Origin: Bryopsis sp. KO-2023
Taxonomy: Eukaryota; Chlorophyta; Ulvophyceae; Bryopsidales; Bryopsidaceae
NCBI GenBank assembly: GCA_030272585.1
Contig: BSYQ01000005.1
Coordinates: forward strand, 4,557,501 to 4,621,500
Length of the DNA: 64,000 bases
Direction of reading: 5' to 3'
The notes beneath the pieces are model-generated. The model was not told the origin of the DNA. It saw only the letters and a list, made by a program, of their open reading frames with translations, and ran no database searches. Position 1 is the stretch's first letter; every line of letters starts with the position of its first letter. Below, piece by piece: positions 23,143-35,510 of this stretch. The position numbers and the translations under genes were made by a program.

Positions 23143-26100
23143 TCATAGACCGGGGGGACCGCTGGTTGCATGGGCCAAAAGGGGTTCGCCCTTTTCAGAA
23201 CCTCTCTTGCGGAACAGCGAGTACGTCTTGATGGGACGGCCAAGCAGAGCACCACTGTCGATGAGCCCGAAGCCAAATGCCACAAACACCAGACCTATTT
23301 TGCAACAGACCCACACACACACAATCATCAACACAATCCCCAGGAATTTGTTTTGTAACCCATCAAAAAAAAAATTGCAGAAACTACAATATTCGTTTCA
23401 TTCATTACTTTTTTTTTCCACGACAATGCTTTTTATCGGATACAGGCTGGATTAGGCCAGTTTCGTGCGCTCCAGATGAAAATAAAATGCACAGGGATTT
23501 CCTGCTGCAGACGTAGCTATTTGTTTTGCTTACCTTGGCACATCAAGAAGACTGCAAAGCTCCAGCGGTGAACCCATCCGACGGAATACACCGCTGCAGC
23601 CAGAATGAAAAGCCCGACCAGGCATTCGAAGAAATAAGCTCTGCAGGAGCGGAGGGCGGCCAACGTCGAGCTGGGACGGCTGTCCGAGGAGCCAGCTTTT
23701 TGAGTCACCACCCATTCTTGAGCCCGCCCCAAATCCAGCAGTCCGTTGAGCACAGCCCACAGTTTCACGATGCTCATTCCGTTTTCGAACAGCACGTGCA
23801 GGACGCAGAAGAACCAGCCCTTGCGAGTGAAAAAAGCGGTGGACAGGGTGACAGCAACTGGCAGGTGCACCAATGCCCACAAGGGAATTGAAACCTGTTT
23901 TTTTTTCACCAAAAAAGAAACAAACACCCTTGAAAACTGGACAGACCACTCTGTCTCAGAACTTCAGCAAAGTAAGTTCCAATGCTCCACATAATCCTGT
24001 TGATCAGATGATTTCCTGGTGGCCTCTCCTATGTTTCAATGTAAGCCAGCATCGTTTGAACAGACGGATATATATATATATATATTATCCATATAGAATA
24101 ATATACATTATTTAATAATAATAACAGGATACCCAATATATTATCCACAAAAAATAATATACATTATTTAATTATAATCACAGGATACCTAATATATTAT
24201 TCATAAACAATAATATACATTATTTAAATATAATAATAGGATATCCCACCTCTGGTGTGAATACGGAAAGCGGCACCAAGAAGCAGAAGAATCCAAGAGC
24301 AACAAAGTGGCTGGTCGTTTTGCGCAGGAAAAAATAGCACAGGTTCAGCTCGACCTTGCGGTACCAAGGAATTTTGGATCCCCAAATGGCTGTGCTGGCT
24401 CTCCTCCACAGCTGAACGGGCCCGCAAGTCCACCTGTGCTGCTGTTTTCTGAAGGCATAATAGGATGAAGGCAGCTCGTTGGGCACGGTTTCGTCTTCCA
24501 CAAAAATTGCCCTCCAGCCGCCCACGTAGGTGCGGAGGGACAAGTCCATGTCTTCAACGGTGGTGCGGCCGTTCCAGCCGCCAACATCCTCAATTGTCTT
24601 TCTGCGCCAGACACCTGGCTCAGATTCAACACAAGAAAAATGATGCACTCAGTCATGTGGATGGAACCACTTCAAAAAAAAAATTCTAGCAGAAAAACAA
24701 AGGGTGAACAAAAATACCAAAAAAAATAGTATTCAAAAAAGTGGGGACACAGATTTGAGGACTATTTATAGAACAAAGAAAAGACTGTACAAAAAGAAAG
24801 ACTGGATTGTTTTTTTGAAAGAGAAAGCTATACTGGCCAATGAAGGGGGGAAATAATGCTGATGTACCTGCAGTGCCATTAAAATTGAAAAAGCCACCTC
24901 CTGAAAAATGGACCCACTGCTCGCATTTCATGTGGTAGTTCAATGAAATTTCTTGTACCTGCCGGATCCAGTACAGATGTTTTTTTTCAAAAAGTAAAAA
25001 GACAAAAATTATTAACCACAACCAGCTTTTCCCATTGCCAAGTTTTTTCCCCGGGGGGCGGGAAAAAAAAGCTCATTAATGTAAGGAGATTAATTAATTA
25101 AAATTTTCCCCGAAAACATGAAAAAAGCTTTCAAAAAGCAACTTTTAACATCCTCAGTTGGTGAAGGCGCCAACCTGTGCTTTCAATTTGTTACAGCACG
25201 GGTTGGATTTCACAAATTCGCTGCGATGAGCAGTTTTGACCATTTCTTTTAAACCCACCTTAGTGAGGAAAGACTCTTCTGGATTCGTGAACACCCATCG
25301 AGCTTGGACGTAGCCCACATCATCATTGCAATGAATGTATGGAATCATATTGAGCTGCAAAAACAGACCCAGAAACCTCACTCAAGATTAACCAATCCAA
25401 GCTCATCTGTGGTAAAAAGCATTTTCAGAACATGAAAAAAGAACAAAGAAATGAAAAAAGGGCACCTCCACCTGCCTGGCTCAATATTTCAACACTAGTT
25501 TCTCAACATACCAGAAATTCTGTTTTGGGCTTGAAATCTGCATCGAAGACTGGAATGTACTCATAGTCCCTCAACAGCTCAAGACCCTGCACCCACGCAC
25601 ACACACATTCACAAAATTGGACAATCAAATATCGCCAAAACAACGCAGACTCGATGAGCCGTGGCTGCACGGACCTCTTTCAGAGCTCCGGCCTTGTATC
25701 CTTGTCGATTCGTTCGCCTGACGCACACAACATTGACTCCTCTTTCACGCCACTCCAGAACTTTATCATCCACGAGCTCGCGCGTCATTTTGTCGGTAGA
25801 ATCATCCAGCACCTACACCGATCGCCCCCCAAAAGAAAAACACAATCACCACCCCATCGAAATCACCACATGCACCCCCCCCCGCCGCCAATCCGCCACG
25901 ATGCAGTCGAAACAAAAAACAGAGAAAAACCCTTACCTGTACGATAAACTTGTCCCTTGGCCAATGCATGGCGCAAGCGTGGTCGATGATCGACTGGCAA
26001 ACTGCCCTTTCGTTGAACATGGGAAGCTGGACGGCGACCTTGGGGTAGAGGTTGCTGAACTGCATGGGATCGGGCATAGCTTGATACTTGAAAGCATTTT

Positions 26101-26275
26101 CTGGCCGCCTCCCCGTGATCTTCATTTTCATTTTCAGCTGCACGAACTTGACCACATGGAAGAGCCGATCCACCGCGATCAGCACGGAGAAGGCCACCGC
26201 CACAGAGATAACCGCATCGAGCATCGTGACGTATACATCGTATACCGTCGTCGCGTAAGGCGAGTTGAATATCAT
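23143..26275 (-). CDS. CSLA: CSLA/CSLC-like family-2 glycosyltransferase (mannan or glucan synthase type)
   Basis: Eight exons in transcript order: 26275-25937, 25812-25675, 25586-25512, 25354-25259, 24958-24868, 24614-24250, 23894-23534, 23294-23143; phases agree throughout and give 538 aa, the usual CSLA length. After an N-terminal membrane helix (about residues 20-42), the GT2 core has VLDDST (114-119), the DxD motif FDADF (173-177), the catalytic ED of TTVEDMD (267-268) and the Q-x-x-R-W motif QQHRW (304-308). Several membrane helices follow, with FENGMSIVKLWAVLNGLL typical of the family. Plant CSLA enzymes make beta-1,4-mannan in the Golgi from GDP-mannose; CSLC enzymes make xyloglucan backbone. 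Green-algal members predate that split, so the product is uncertain. Intron 6 carries a minisatellite. Confidence 0.9.
24064..24245. repeat. 56-bp tandem repeat, about three copies
   Basis: The unit containing AATAATATACATTATTTAA starts at 24097, 24153 and 24209, exactly 56 bp apart, with GGATACC/AATATATTAT in each spacer. A (TA)n run at 24069-24085 precedes it. The array ends against the 3' edge of exon 6 of the minus-strand glycosyltransferase, so it fills the start of intron 6 in the transcript. Confidence 0.8.
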
Positions 26276-27509
26276 CTTATCGTCTCGAAGCCCCCTTTCC
26301 CGGAGAAAAAAAAAAATCTCGTGGTCGGTCGGTCGCGGAGGCTTCCTTTTCGAAAATCAGCGAGCGAGCGGCGCTGGTCCCGCCACAATGGATGTCTCAA
26401 TTATTTGATAGTCTTTCGTTGATGTTTTTTTTTTCCCCTCTCTGCAAAGGTATCCAGGAGCTCACAGCGGCTTCAGAAATTTTGAGATGTTCTCCTGTTT
26501 TTTTTTCCCTTCTTTTTTTTTTCGAAAACAATTCGCTCTCTTTTTTTTCCTTCTTTCTTTCTTGTCTTATTGTCCCTGAACGAACCTAATACACACACGC
26601 TCTCAATACATGAGCGGGGCTCCCCAGCACGAATTCCGATGATCTAGAAACGGGAATTTTCGATGCCAGGCCGTGGATCGTGCTCTTTCCACGAGGCACG
26701 TGTTTTGGGCAGGCAGCAGTCGCGGGTCGCCGACAATGGAGGTCTCGGCTGGTTTTTTGTTGATCCAGCTGGCTGACCCGCCAAGCCAACCGTCATCCGA
26801 GTCCTCGGATCCTCTCGACTGGCGCCGACCTCGGTGGAATGTCATATCAGATGGCGGCGCGCTGTCCCAATGTCTTTTCGAGCACTGGTTGCAGTAGGGA
26901 GGGCGACATGATTGCTGTCGATAATGTTCTTCTTCCCAACACCCCCTCCCCCCCCCAAAAAAAAGGAACAAACTAAAGAAAAGATTGTAACCGGTGGGTC
27001 TGCCTGGTATGGACAAGAAGTATTTGAAAATGTAAGAAAAGAGAAAGAAAAAGAGAAAAAGAGAGACGAACGTCTGTTTAGTTAAGCTAGCTACAGCTTA
27101 AAAGAAAAAGCTCTAGCTTTTGGTGCATTGGCGCCTGGGCATGCAAGTCCAGGCTGTCCCAAGCTGTGGAAAAATCACTCAAGGGACATTTGTAGGCTCA
27201 ACATCCCAGTCCGGCAGCAGCGACCCTCACGATCAAAACCGTTACACATCAGAGAACTGAATTGCAATGCTCAGCAACTTGCTGAGCATTGCAAAAACCT
27301 TTGAAAGGTCCGCCATCCCTAAGAGATTTGCAAGCACTTCGATGGAAGAGAAAACAATCGATCAGCCGTCACATCGCAAAACGAAATTAGAAACCACAAA
27401 GAGCGACATGTTGATCTCGCTTTGCTCATCAAACCAGTGGGGCCCCTGCTCCTCTCAATCCGAAGAGGAGAAAACTCGTCGCTAGAATCCTGCTGTGATC
27501 TGAATTCGG
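26276..27509. other. Divergent promoter region
   Basis: This 1.2-kb spacer separates the starts of the minus-strand glycosyltransferase and the plus-strand amine oxidase, so it must hold both promoters. No gene is seen. A perfect palindrome lies at 27262-27294. Confidence 0.5.
27262..27294. promoter_or_regulatory. Perfect 33-nt palindrome (hairpin or dimeric binding site)
   Basis: Arms TTGCAATGCTCAGCAA and TTGCTGAGCATTGCAA, 16 nt each, are exact reverse complements with a single C between them. It lies about 215 bp upstream of the amine oxidase start. Half-sites of TGCTGAG type resemble bZIP/Maf-like sites, but this is only suggestive. Confidence 0.5.
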
Positions 27510-30500
27510 ATGAACATGGCGGCCGCCACCAGAAGGCTGATCGCTCTGCTCGTCGTGTGTTCGATCGGGCGCTCGACGGCATTGATTCCGGAAAGAGTCG
27601 GGGGAGATGGCGGCTTGTCCCAAGCCGCGACACCCGCACCTCCAGGATCGTCGGGCTCAACCTTCGTCGCCGATTTTTGCCCGGCTGGAGCGTTCGAGAT
27701 CCCGGCGGTGGGAAGATAGATTCGATGACTTTGAATGTCGGGTGGATGTATGGTCTTTTTGCGGTTTTCCCTGTTCAAAACCTGCTCTGTAACTGATTCC
27801 AATCGCTGGTTTCCTTTGTTGGACCATATTTTTTGAATCTTTTTCAGGGGGATGCCGCCAAGTGGGTGATATTTGATCAACTGACAACGGATGAGATTTG
27901 GGATGTGGTGAATTTCATGGTGGATGACATGGGGATATTTCACATTCGGAACGAAACCTGGAATTCGACGGTAAGGAGCAAGCGTCTACTTTCGGGCTGG
28001 GGTCATCACCAGCCTTTTTCCATCTTATAATCCGCTTGATTTTTTTTTTTGAAAGTCAAAATAATAATTTAAATAATTCTATTTTTTTTAATGTCTGCCA
28101 GGCCGAGATGCCGACACCAACGGGTCCAAATTATTTGTATCGTGTGGAGGTTTTAAAACCTCCGAAAGCAGCTGCTTTGAAATATTTGGATGAGGAGGGG
28201 CCAAAGCCCAAACGATTTGCAAAAGCCATCGTGTTTCGACCAGCAAATGACCCCAGGGATATAATGGAGTACAAAGTAAGCATCAGCGATGCGAACAATA
28301 ATCCACAGGGGAAAAAAAGTTTTAAAATATATAAAAAAGATTGGGAAAAATAACGACATGCTAATTCTTCAGGGTAAAAAAGTACGACACCCAATTGAAG
28401 AAAAATAATCGGAGTTGAATGTTTGAAATGTTCAACTGTTTGATATTTTTTTTCCTTATTTGATTTGAATTTCAATTTGTCTCTTGTTTTTGTTTCTGAT
28501 CATTTAGACAGGGTAGATTGTTGGAAAAAAAAACTTTTTAAAATATTCATGATTATACTACACTTACATACTTATTTATTTATTTGTTTATTTTTTTTTT
28601 GCGTATGTGTGTGTGTGAAGGTTGGCCCATTGCCTCTCCAAAAATCAGGCAAGAGGACGGTTGGAAAAACAGATGCAAATTTAAGCCCTTTTCATGGAGT
28701 GGTTGTGGAACAGCTGGTGAAGGATGGGGAAATCCCGTGGGCAAAAAGACCAACCGAGAGCATTTCCATCACCTGGGCTGACATTATGGTGTCAAGAATA
28801 GCTTACAAACTGAGGGAAATTTTCAAGGATACGATAGGTACTTCGCAACGCTGTGCCATTTTTTAGAAATACTAAAACAATAACTGCCAATTTAGCTCTT
28901 TCATCTCTTTCAAAAATTATTCAGAAGCAGTAACTTTTTTTTTTTTTTTTCGCGAACGAAAAAAGAACCTGATCAATTGTTGCAGGGAGTTTTTTTTAGG
29001 GAACTGATTCGAATTTTTTTTCGTTTCTTAGGGTATTGCTATGGATATGATGATTCGACGCCTGAGAAATTGGAGTTGACAGAAGCTGAGTGTGGAAGGG
29101 ACAGGGTCGATTGGCTTCAGTTTCCCTCCTTGAACCGGAACGCTTCCAGAAGGTGTTCAAAAAGAATGAAATCAAAAATTGCTTGGTTTGGAATGTAGAT
29201 TTTTTATTTTACTGTTATTATTATCAAATGTGTTTCTCAAAACGTGAGAAATATTGCAGCAATGCTTTTGTCTGGCACCATAATTTTTTTTTACGAATAG
29301 AAGGGGAAAATGATTATGATGTTTTTTCTTTTGAAATCGTAGTAGATGTGTGAATAATAAGGGTGACCTGGTGGATTTCATCCAAAAAAATGACAATGAA
29401 GCTTTTTTTTCTTTTTTTTTTTTTTGATTAATTTTCTTGTTATTAGGGTGACGAACATTCATTATTTTTTCAAACCGTTGAGGACGGGCGGAGAAGAAAT
29501 GGACCTCCACAACATTCCTTTGACATATAAACTCGATGAGACTGGATTCGACCAGGATGCATTCGGGAGCTTCGACTTTGAATATTGCCATCAGGTATCA
29601 TCATGGATTGAAAAATAAATTTGAAGAAATAAAAAAATAAAAAAAATAAAGGAGAAGAAGGGGGGGGGTGAACACTTTTTTTTCAAAAAAAAAAGTAAAA
29701 AATAAAAAAAAACATGCGGGAGTGTGTGAATGTTTTCCTTCCAGCTGGGTTACAGAAAACAAAGTCCGGCACAGACAACCAGAGAATAATTTACCTTTTT
29801 TCGAGGGGATATTTTCACCTCAACCCATCTCAACCTTGCATTGTCTGCAGAAATGGTATCCAGCGTAGTTTCTTCCACATGAATTTCTGGAAACCAAAGG
29901 CACACATAGGCTGGACCCTTTTCTTGAATTTTTTTTAACATGTATTCCATCAAGACTGAAAGCTTCACTCCACATTTTTTCGCCTGTTCAGTATCATTCA
30001 GAAATATCCACTGGTTACTAATAATCTGATTTTTTTTTTAAACTTTTTCCCTCATTTTGTTGTGTTATTGCAGGGACCTTTTCTTTCGGCAGAAGCTCTT
30101 TTGGAGGCTTACCAGTCTGGGAATATCACAAAATGCGTTGCGCCAGAATGGAAAGATGCCGAATACGACGAGAAGTGGTCCAGAACTGATGTAATTAATA
30201 AAATCCGAAAAGGAACCGGAAGGAGCAGCCCGAGAACTTTCGAGCCCGATGGACCTCGTTTCAAGGTTTATTATGCCAAATTGAACCTTTGGATCTTCGG
30301 TTTTTAGTTTCCGGTGGCATCCCTTTTTTTGTTGGTTGCAAGCTTTTTTCTTTCTTGATCAATGGTAAGAAAAAGCAGCTCAATTTTTCTTTTAATAATT
30401 GTTTTTCTTAGTTTGTTTTTTTTGTTAAAGATTCGTGGGAAGAGACCTGGAGCTGGGCATCATTTCAGTTACCTGGGCTGGCAAGGCCACTTCGGAATGA

Positions 30501-33094
30501 GATACGATACTGGTAACGGATTTGAGCATTTTGCTCCAGTAGTTTTGCAAAACTGAATTTGATCATGGGTCTTTCACAAGATGCATTTGAATTCCAAAAG
30601 AATTCTGCCATCTTTAAACACTGCTGATAAAAACTTTGTTTCGGATGTGAAGAACTTGGCATAATTTCCCCTTTGAGTGGAGGTCAATCTGGGTGATGGT
30701 GAGAATAAACCACAACTCTCTGAGAAAGATTTTTTAATTTTTCTTTGCAGGAATAACTTTCCATGATATTCGATTTCGTGGGGAGCGGATCGCTTATGAA
30801 CTCTCCCTGCAAGAGCAGTATGTTGCTTACAGCGGCTTCGGAGGAACTGGGCAAATCGTGTATTTCGACAGTTTTTATGGGATCGGGCTGAATACATTCC
30901 CTTTGAGGAGAGGCGTGGACTGCCCAGAAACAGCTGAATACGTTCCGGCTGTGAAATTCCATCTCAGTGGAGCGATTGTGTCGGAGCTCGATAACATTTG
31001 CATTTTTGAGGAAGCTTCCCAAACCACTGAATGGAGGCACACGCATGGGAAAGGTGGATGGAGCCCACGATTTTGTCAAATTAAAAAAAAAAAAAAAAAA
31101 AGCGTGCATGCATTTTTTCCCCCTTTGGTGGTTCGTGTTTTTTTTTTTGCGTTATGGGAAAGGTAGCTGGGCAGGAGGGGGTGGGGGATATTCCACAAAC
31201 AAGTATTTTACATTTTTTGAATATGACACCCTTGTTTTGTTTTTGTGTTTCCTCTCAAAGGTGCCGATGGTGATGGTCCCCATTCCGATGCAGTCCGCCG
31301 CTCCATGCTGGTGATTCGAACAATCGCCACCATCGGAAATTATGATTACATCTATGATATTCGATTCAAGCCCGTTGCCAGCATCCAAGTGGATGTCACG
31401 ATGGCAGGGTATGTCGAATCCAGTTTTTACAGCCCGAGCGGCGAAACTCGAAGGGACATCCCCTTTGGAACACGAGTGCATAAATACACTTTCGCAAACC
31501 TGCATGATCACCTGTCTGGATGGAAAGTGGATTTGGACATCCTGGGGGGAAAAAACAGCATCCACAAAAAGGCAAGCCTTTGGGGGTCGGGGGGGGAGGC
31601 GGGGGGGGGGGGGGGTAGACCTAAACGGATACTCACTTTGTTTTTGTTTCGCTCAGGAACAGTTTTTTTCCTCTCCACAAAAAGCGAGAAATTAGCTGTG
31701 GTGTTTCGTGTTGCTGATTTCTGAAAAAAAAGTGAAAAAAAAAGTGTGGAAAAACAGGAAGTGAAAGTGGGTACCTGGAAGGAAGCACTGAAAGATATCG
31801 ATCCTGACACGACGGGGCCCGATTGGCATGAAGCCCCTATTCTCAAGTACATTGACTCTCAAAAAATTCAGAAGGAATTCGGATACAAAATTCAGAATCC
31901 AGGAAACGTTGTGTGGACCTTCAACAACGATTTCATGACCAACAGGTGCCGTCGCCACTTCTAATCGTAACTAGGACGTTGAAGTCAAAACCCTTATCTA
32001 TTTAGCTTTTTTTGGCTTTTTTTGGAAGGGGGGGGTGCAAATATTAAATGTTGCTTGTTAGTTCATTGCGAATAATTTGTCTGACTGAAGATACATAGTT
32101 GAATTCATGGGATTATTCATGGGATTTTTTTTGAGAAACTTGTTTTGTAGGGACACCACAAGAAAAAAAAAATCGCAACGTTTTTGTTTTAGGTTGTGCC
32201 GTATCTTATTAAGGGTGAATTTAAAATACCCGTGTGCGTGTTTTTTTTTCTGTAACAGTGTTGGGCAGCCAAGGGGGTATTCCATTTCGCATGGTCTGAC
32301 CAGCTCACAATTGTTGCCCGAAACTCATCCCTTCACTAAGGCGATGGCCTGGACAAAGTACCACCTGGCTGTTACTAAATACAAGGACTCTGAGCCGAGG
32401 TCCCATGCCGGACTGTATGACATGCCCATCCCTCAAAAACCTGTTGTCAACTTCGACGATTTCCTTGACGGTACTGAAAATTCCGTCAAGAAAACCCCTT
32501 TTTTATTTGTTGATCTCATGGGAGTGCATTTTGACGATCCACTTAAACTTGTAAAATATAATTTTATTCCTTTTTTTTATTCCACTTTTTCCACTGTATG
32601 TTCGGAATAAAACCAAGGATCGTCCTTTTCGGATTCAATTTGAAGTCAGTGGCACAGTGCTGTCCGTAAACAAAAGTTTTTGTTTGATTTTTTATTTTAT
32701 TTCATTTTTTCATTTTTTTTGGGGGGGGAGGAAGGCTTCGCCGATGCTCGAAATACTCCTCTGTGTTTTAAAAACACTTTTTAGGACACTTTTTAAAACA
32801 CTTTTAAAACTTTTTTTTTTTTTTTGTTTCATGGTAACCATCACAGATGAGAGCATTGTTGCAGAAGACTTGGTGGGGTGGGTGATGGTGGGGCTGCAAC
32901 ACGTGCCTCGCTCAGAGGATGTTCCTTTGATTTCAAATTTCGGGACCAATTTCCACATCAAACCTTGGAATTATTTCGAGGAGCTTGTGTCCATGGACAT
33001 GGGGGATACCGAGGATTTTCCACCTTGCGCTCCCCGTGCCGGTTCAGCTTTCAAATACCATTGGGCTTGGGATCCCGTCCCTAATAAACCGTGA
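27510..33094 (+). CDS. Secreted copper amine oxidase, animal diamine-oxidase type
   Basis: Thirteen exons: 27510-27707, 27848-27970, 28102-28275, 28621-28837, 29032-29152, 29447-29594, 30074-30265, 30431-30512, 30751-31053, 31261-31571, 31758-31945, 32259-32470, 32847-33094; 838 aa. A signal peptide (RRLIALLVVCSIG, residues 8-20) starts the protein. The enzyme oxidises primary amines to aldehydes with H2O2 and NH3. Key residues are present: Asp458 in YFDSFYG (catalytic base), Tyr547 in GNYDY (precursor of the topaquinone cofactor), the copper ligands His601 and His603 in LHDH, and His775 in QHVPRSED. Blocks such as FGTRVHKYTFANLHDH, VDLDILGGKNS and RRGVDCPETAEY match animal AOC1 (diamine oxidase) better than the classical plant enzymes. 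Intron 10 appears to use a GC donor. Exon 5 to 6 is the least certain join. Substrate is not known. Confidence 0.88.
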
Positions 33095-33180
33095 TTCCAT
33101 GAATTAAGTTTTTTTTTCTTGTTTATTTATTTGTTTGTTTAGTTTACTAACTAATAAACTGTGATTCCATGAAATAAGTT
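33081..33180 (+). repeat. 70-bp-spaced duplication across the stop codon
   Basis: A 30-nt block at 33081-33110, containing the end of the amine oxidase frame and an AATAAA, recurs at 33151-33180 with two differences. The second copy is in the 3' UTR and supplies a second AATAAA, a possible alternative polyadenylation signal. Confidence 0.6.
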
Positions 33181-34535
33181 AGTTTATTTCTGGATATTTA
33201 TTTGGAGGGGAAACGGGGGATAATAAATAATAAAATACGCAAGAAAATTGGAAAGAGGGGGAGGGAGGAAGGGGGATAAGCAGAGACCTAAAGGTCATTT
33301 CGTGTTTTCCTTTTCGAGGGGTCGAAAACATAAGCTTCCTAACTTGAACAAGTCAGTTTATTAGAAAAAATCACTCCTAGGATTTGCTAGGAAAAATAGG
33401 GCTTCAGAAATAATTATGATAAGAAAAAAAGAATTACCGTTTTTCGAAAATTAACCGTGCTCTTCTTGGAAAGCGTTTCTTTAGGGTATTTTTAGGAAGG
33501 AAAGGCTTTGCTTTTGACCAACAATGGTTGATCTTTTTTATTTTTGAAAAATACCCGTTGAGAATTTGGTCTTGAATTTTTTTTCATAAAGTAAGAAATC
33601 TCTCCTCCGTGGATGGTTGATTTTTCTTTTTTCTTTTTTAATCTTTATAGTTTCCCCTCTAGGAATTGAGAGGCATTGCTTTCAACTTTTAAGGAGTTCG
33701 TGTTTGTGCATGGTCTGATGAAAGCGCTGTATCAGTGCTCATTCTCTTCGAGTGTTTTGGACCGCAGGGCTGCTCCTGCATATGGGGCGGTGGCATTGAT
33801 AACACAACATGGGACCTCACAGCGCTGCCTGAAAAACCGCACCGCAGCACACTCCCCAATTCGTCCGCAGTCACCTTCGAAAGCAATCGAAAGTTAAGAC
33901 GATCGCAACACCGACACCTCGCAAAAAGAGAACAGCCAGCCAAAAAGGCGCATACAGGATGATGTGAAATTATATGAACAAAAAATATCGCCCCTTCCCA
34001 AGCGCTCCCGAAGGCAGAGAGTCGGTTGGGACTTTGGACTCCCGACCGATCTCCAGGGTCCATTTGGCGACAGATACAAGGAACTTTGGAAGTGAAAAGA
34101 GTTTGATGCTTAAACCATTTCAATTCATTCAGTTGTAACTGTTATTGCTGTTATATTCTGGTAGGATGGATACGTTGTTCATTATCAATAACAAGCTGAC
34201 TGGAGATTGGTAGAAGAAAATACTGTACGTGATCTTTGTTTTACTCTCAACATTCAATGTTGAGTTGGGTCCAAACAGCAAAGTCAGAGTCCCAAATTCA
34301 GAATGAAGCGAATCAAAACAGCAAATACACCAGGGCTCCGGAGCAGACATTCGTTGCACTCGTTTCGAGACTATTCCCAGAAAAAACTCGAAAAAAAAAT
34401 GCAAAGAAAGGAAGATCCTGCAATGAGGAGTTCTGTTAAAATGCCAATGTCCGCAAGAAAGCCATAACACCCAATCCTAAAGTTTCTTCCCCATTTTTCT
34501 TGCTCAGGATACATGTCAAATTTCGCATCCTCGAT
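33095..34535. other. 3' flank of amine oxidase and convergent spacer
   Basis: The first 600 bp is C-poor and G/T/A-rich on the plus strand, as expected 3' of a plus-strand gene here. From about 33.7 kb composition becomes balanced. No gene is supported; frames at 33676-34470 have no motifs. Confidence 0.5.
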
Positions 34536-35510
34536 TCATTGCTCTCGCCACCCAACCGTCAACATCGGAATCACCCCTGGCGAACCACTGCTGCCGCAAG
34601 TCTGCGAAACGCCGAATCCAAATTTTCTGAAATGGTCCTTCAATACTTTCAACTGATTGTCGCGCAGCGTCATAAATGATACCCCACGAAACCTCCATAT
34701 TCTTCTTCCAATAGATGAAACGTTCAAACTGGATGGAAGCCAAGAACCGTTTTTATAGGAAACGGAGCTCAGCACAATGTTCTCGACATTGTCAATACTC
34801 ATATCTTGACCCAAAAATATAGTCTTGAGGGCTTCCTCTCTGGATTCATCTTCAACCAAACGAACACAAAACCCGGCATAGTCCTTAAGATAGAGACACC
34901 CCTCTTTAGCACTCATAGCAGCCAGCATCTCATCCCCCAACCTCTTCAGTGCCTTTTTTTCCCGTCTCAACAACAATTCCCCATGGAAAAGTGGCCACAG
35001 CTGGTCTGGAGCGGGCAACTGGTAAAAGTTCAGTTCGTTCTCCAAATCACCCAGCCCCCAGTCTGAGGGAATACTCTGAGTAATCTTTATTGGACATCCC
35101 CTGGATGCCACACAATATTGAACTATACATATGCATATGAATATCCATCTCCAAAAAATGTGAACTGCTTCTAGATGTCAAACTTTTTGTAACGACGATA
35201 TCAAAATAACCTACGTGCGTGCTTTCACTGATTCAATGTTCGTTATTCCCACAAGCAACATGTACAAAGCGAAGTAAACCTGTTCCCACCTGTAAATCTC
35301 AATAATCCACGCAAACCCAGCCGAGCTGCGATCTATGTGTATTTCTTTCCCTGTTCCGACGGCGTCGTGACAATCTCTGCACATCTCTGGCAAAAACGAC
35401 TCTGGATATCGCTGGAGAGTGTGCAAGGTGGTCGAAAACCTCTGCCCCCCAACATCAAACACCACCACGTCTGCCATAATCCCCTCCTTCGTCTCTTTCT
35501 TGACCTCCAT
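34536..35510 (-). CDS. BTB/POZ (T1, KCTD-type) domain protein
   Basis: Two exons in transcript order, 35510-35290 and 35100-34536, join in phase (YR|R) to give 261 aa. Residues 14-110 carry a T1-type BTB fold: VVFDVGGQRFSTTLHTL is the classical first strand and helix, followed by RYPESFL, DRSSAGFAWIIEIYR, and a terminal ENELNFYQLP helix like the LLEELDYFGLP end of KCTD domains. The C-terminal 150 residues have no recognised motif. Proteins of this type tetramerise or pentamerise and often serve as substrate adaptors for cullin-3 ubiquitin ligases; that role is inference. A downstream ATG at residue 12 (MADVVVFDV) is an alternative start. Confidence 0.75.

Noticed and set aside
25661-26422. 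253-codon plus-strand frame
   Set aside because: It is antisense to conserved exons of the glycosyltransferase and has no motif of its own.
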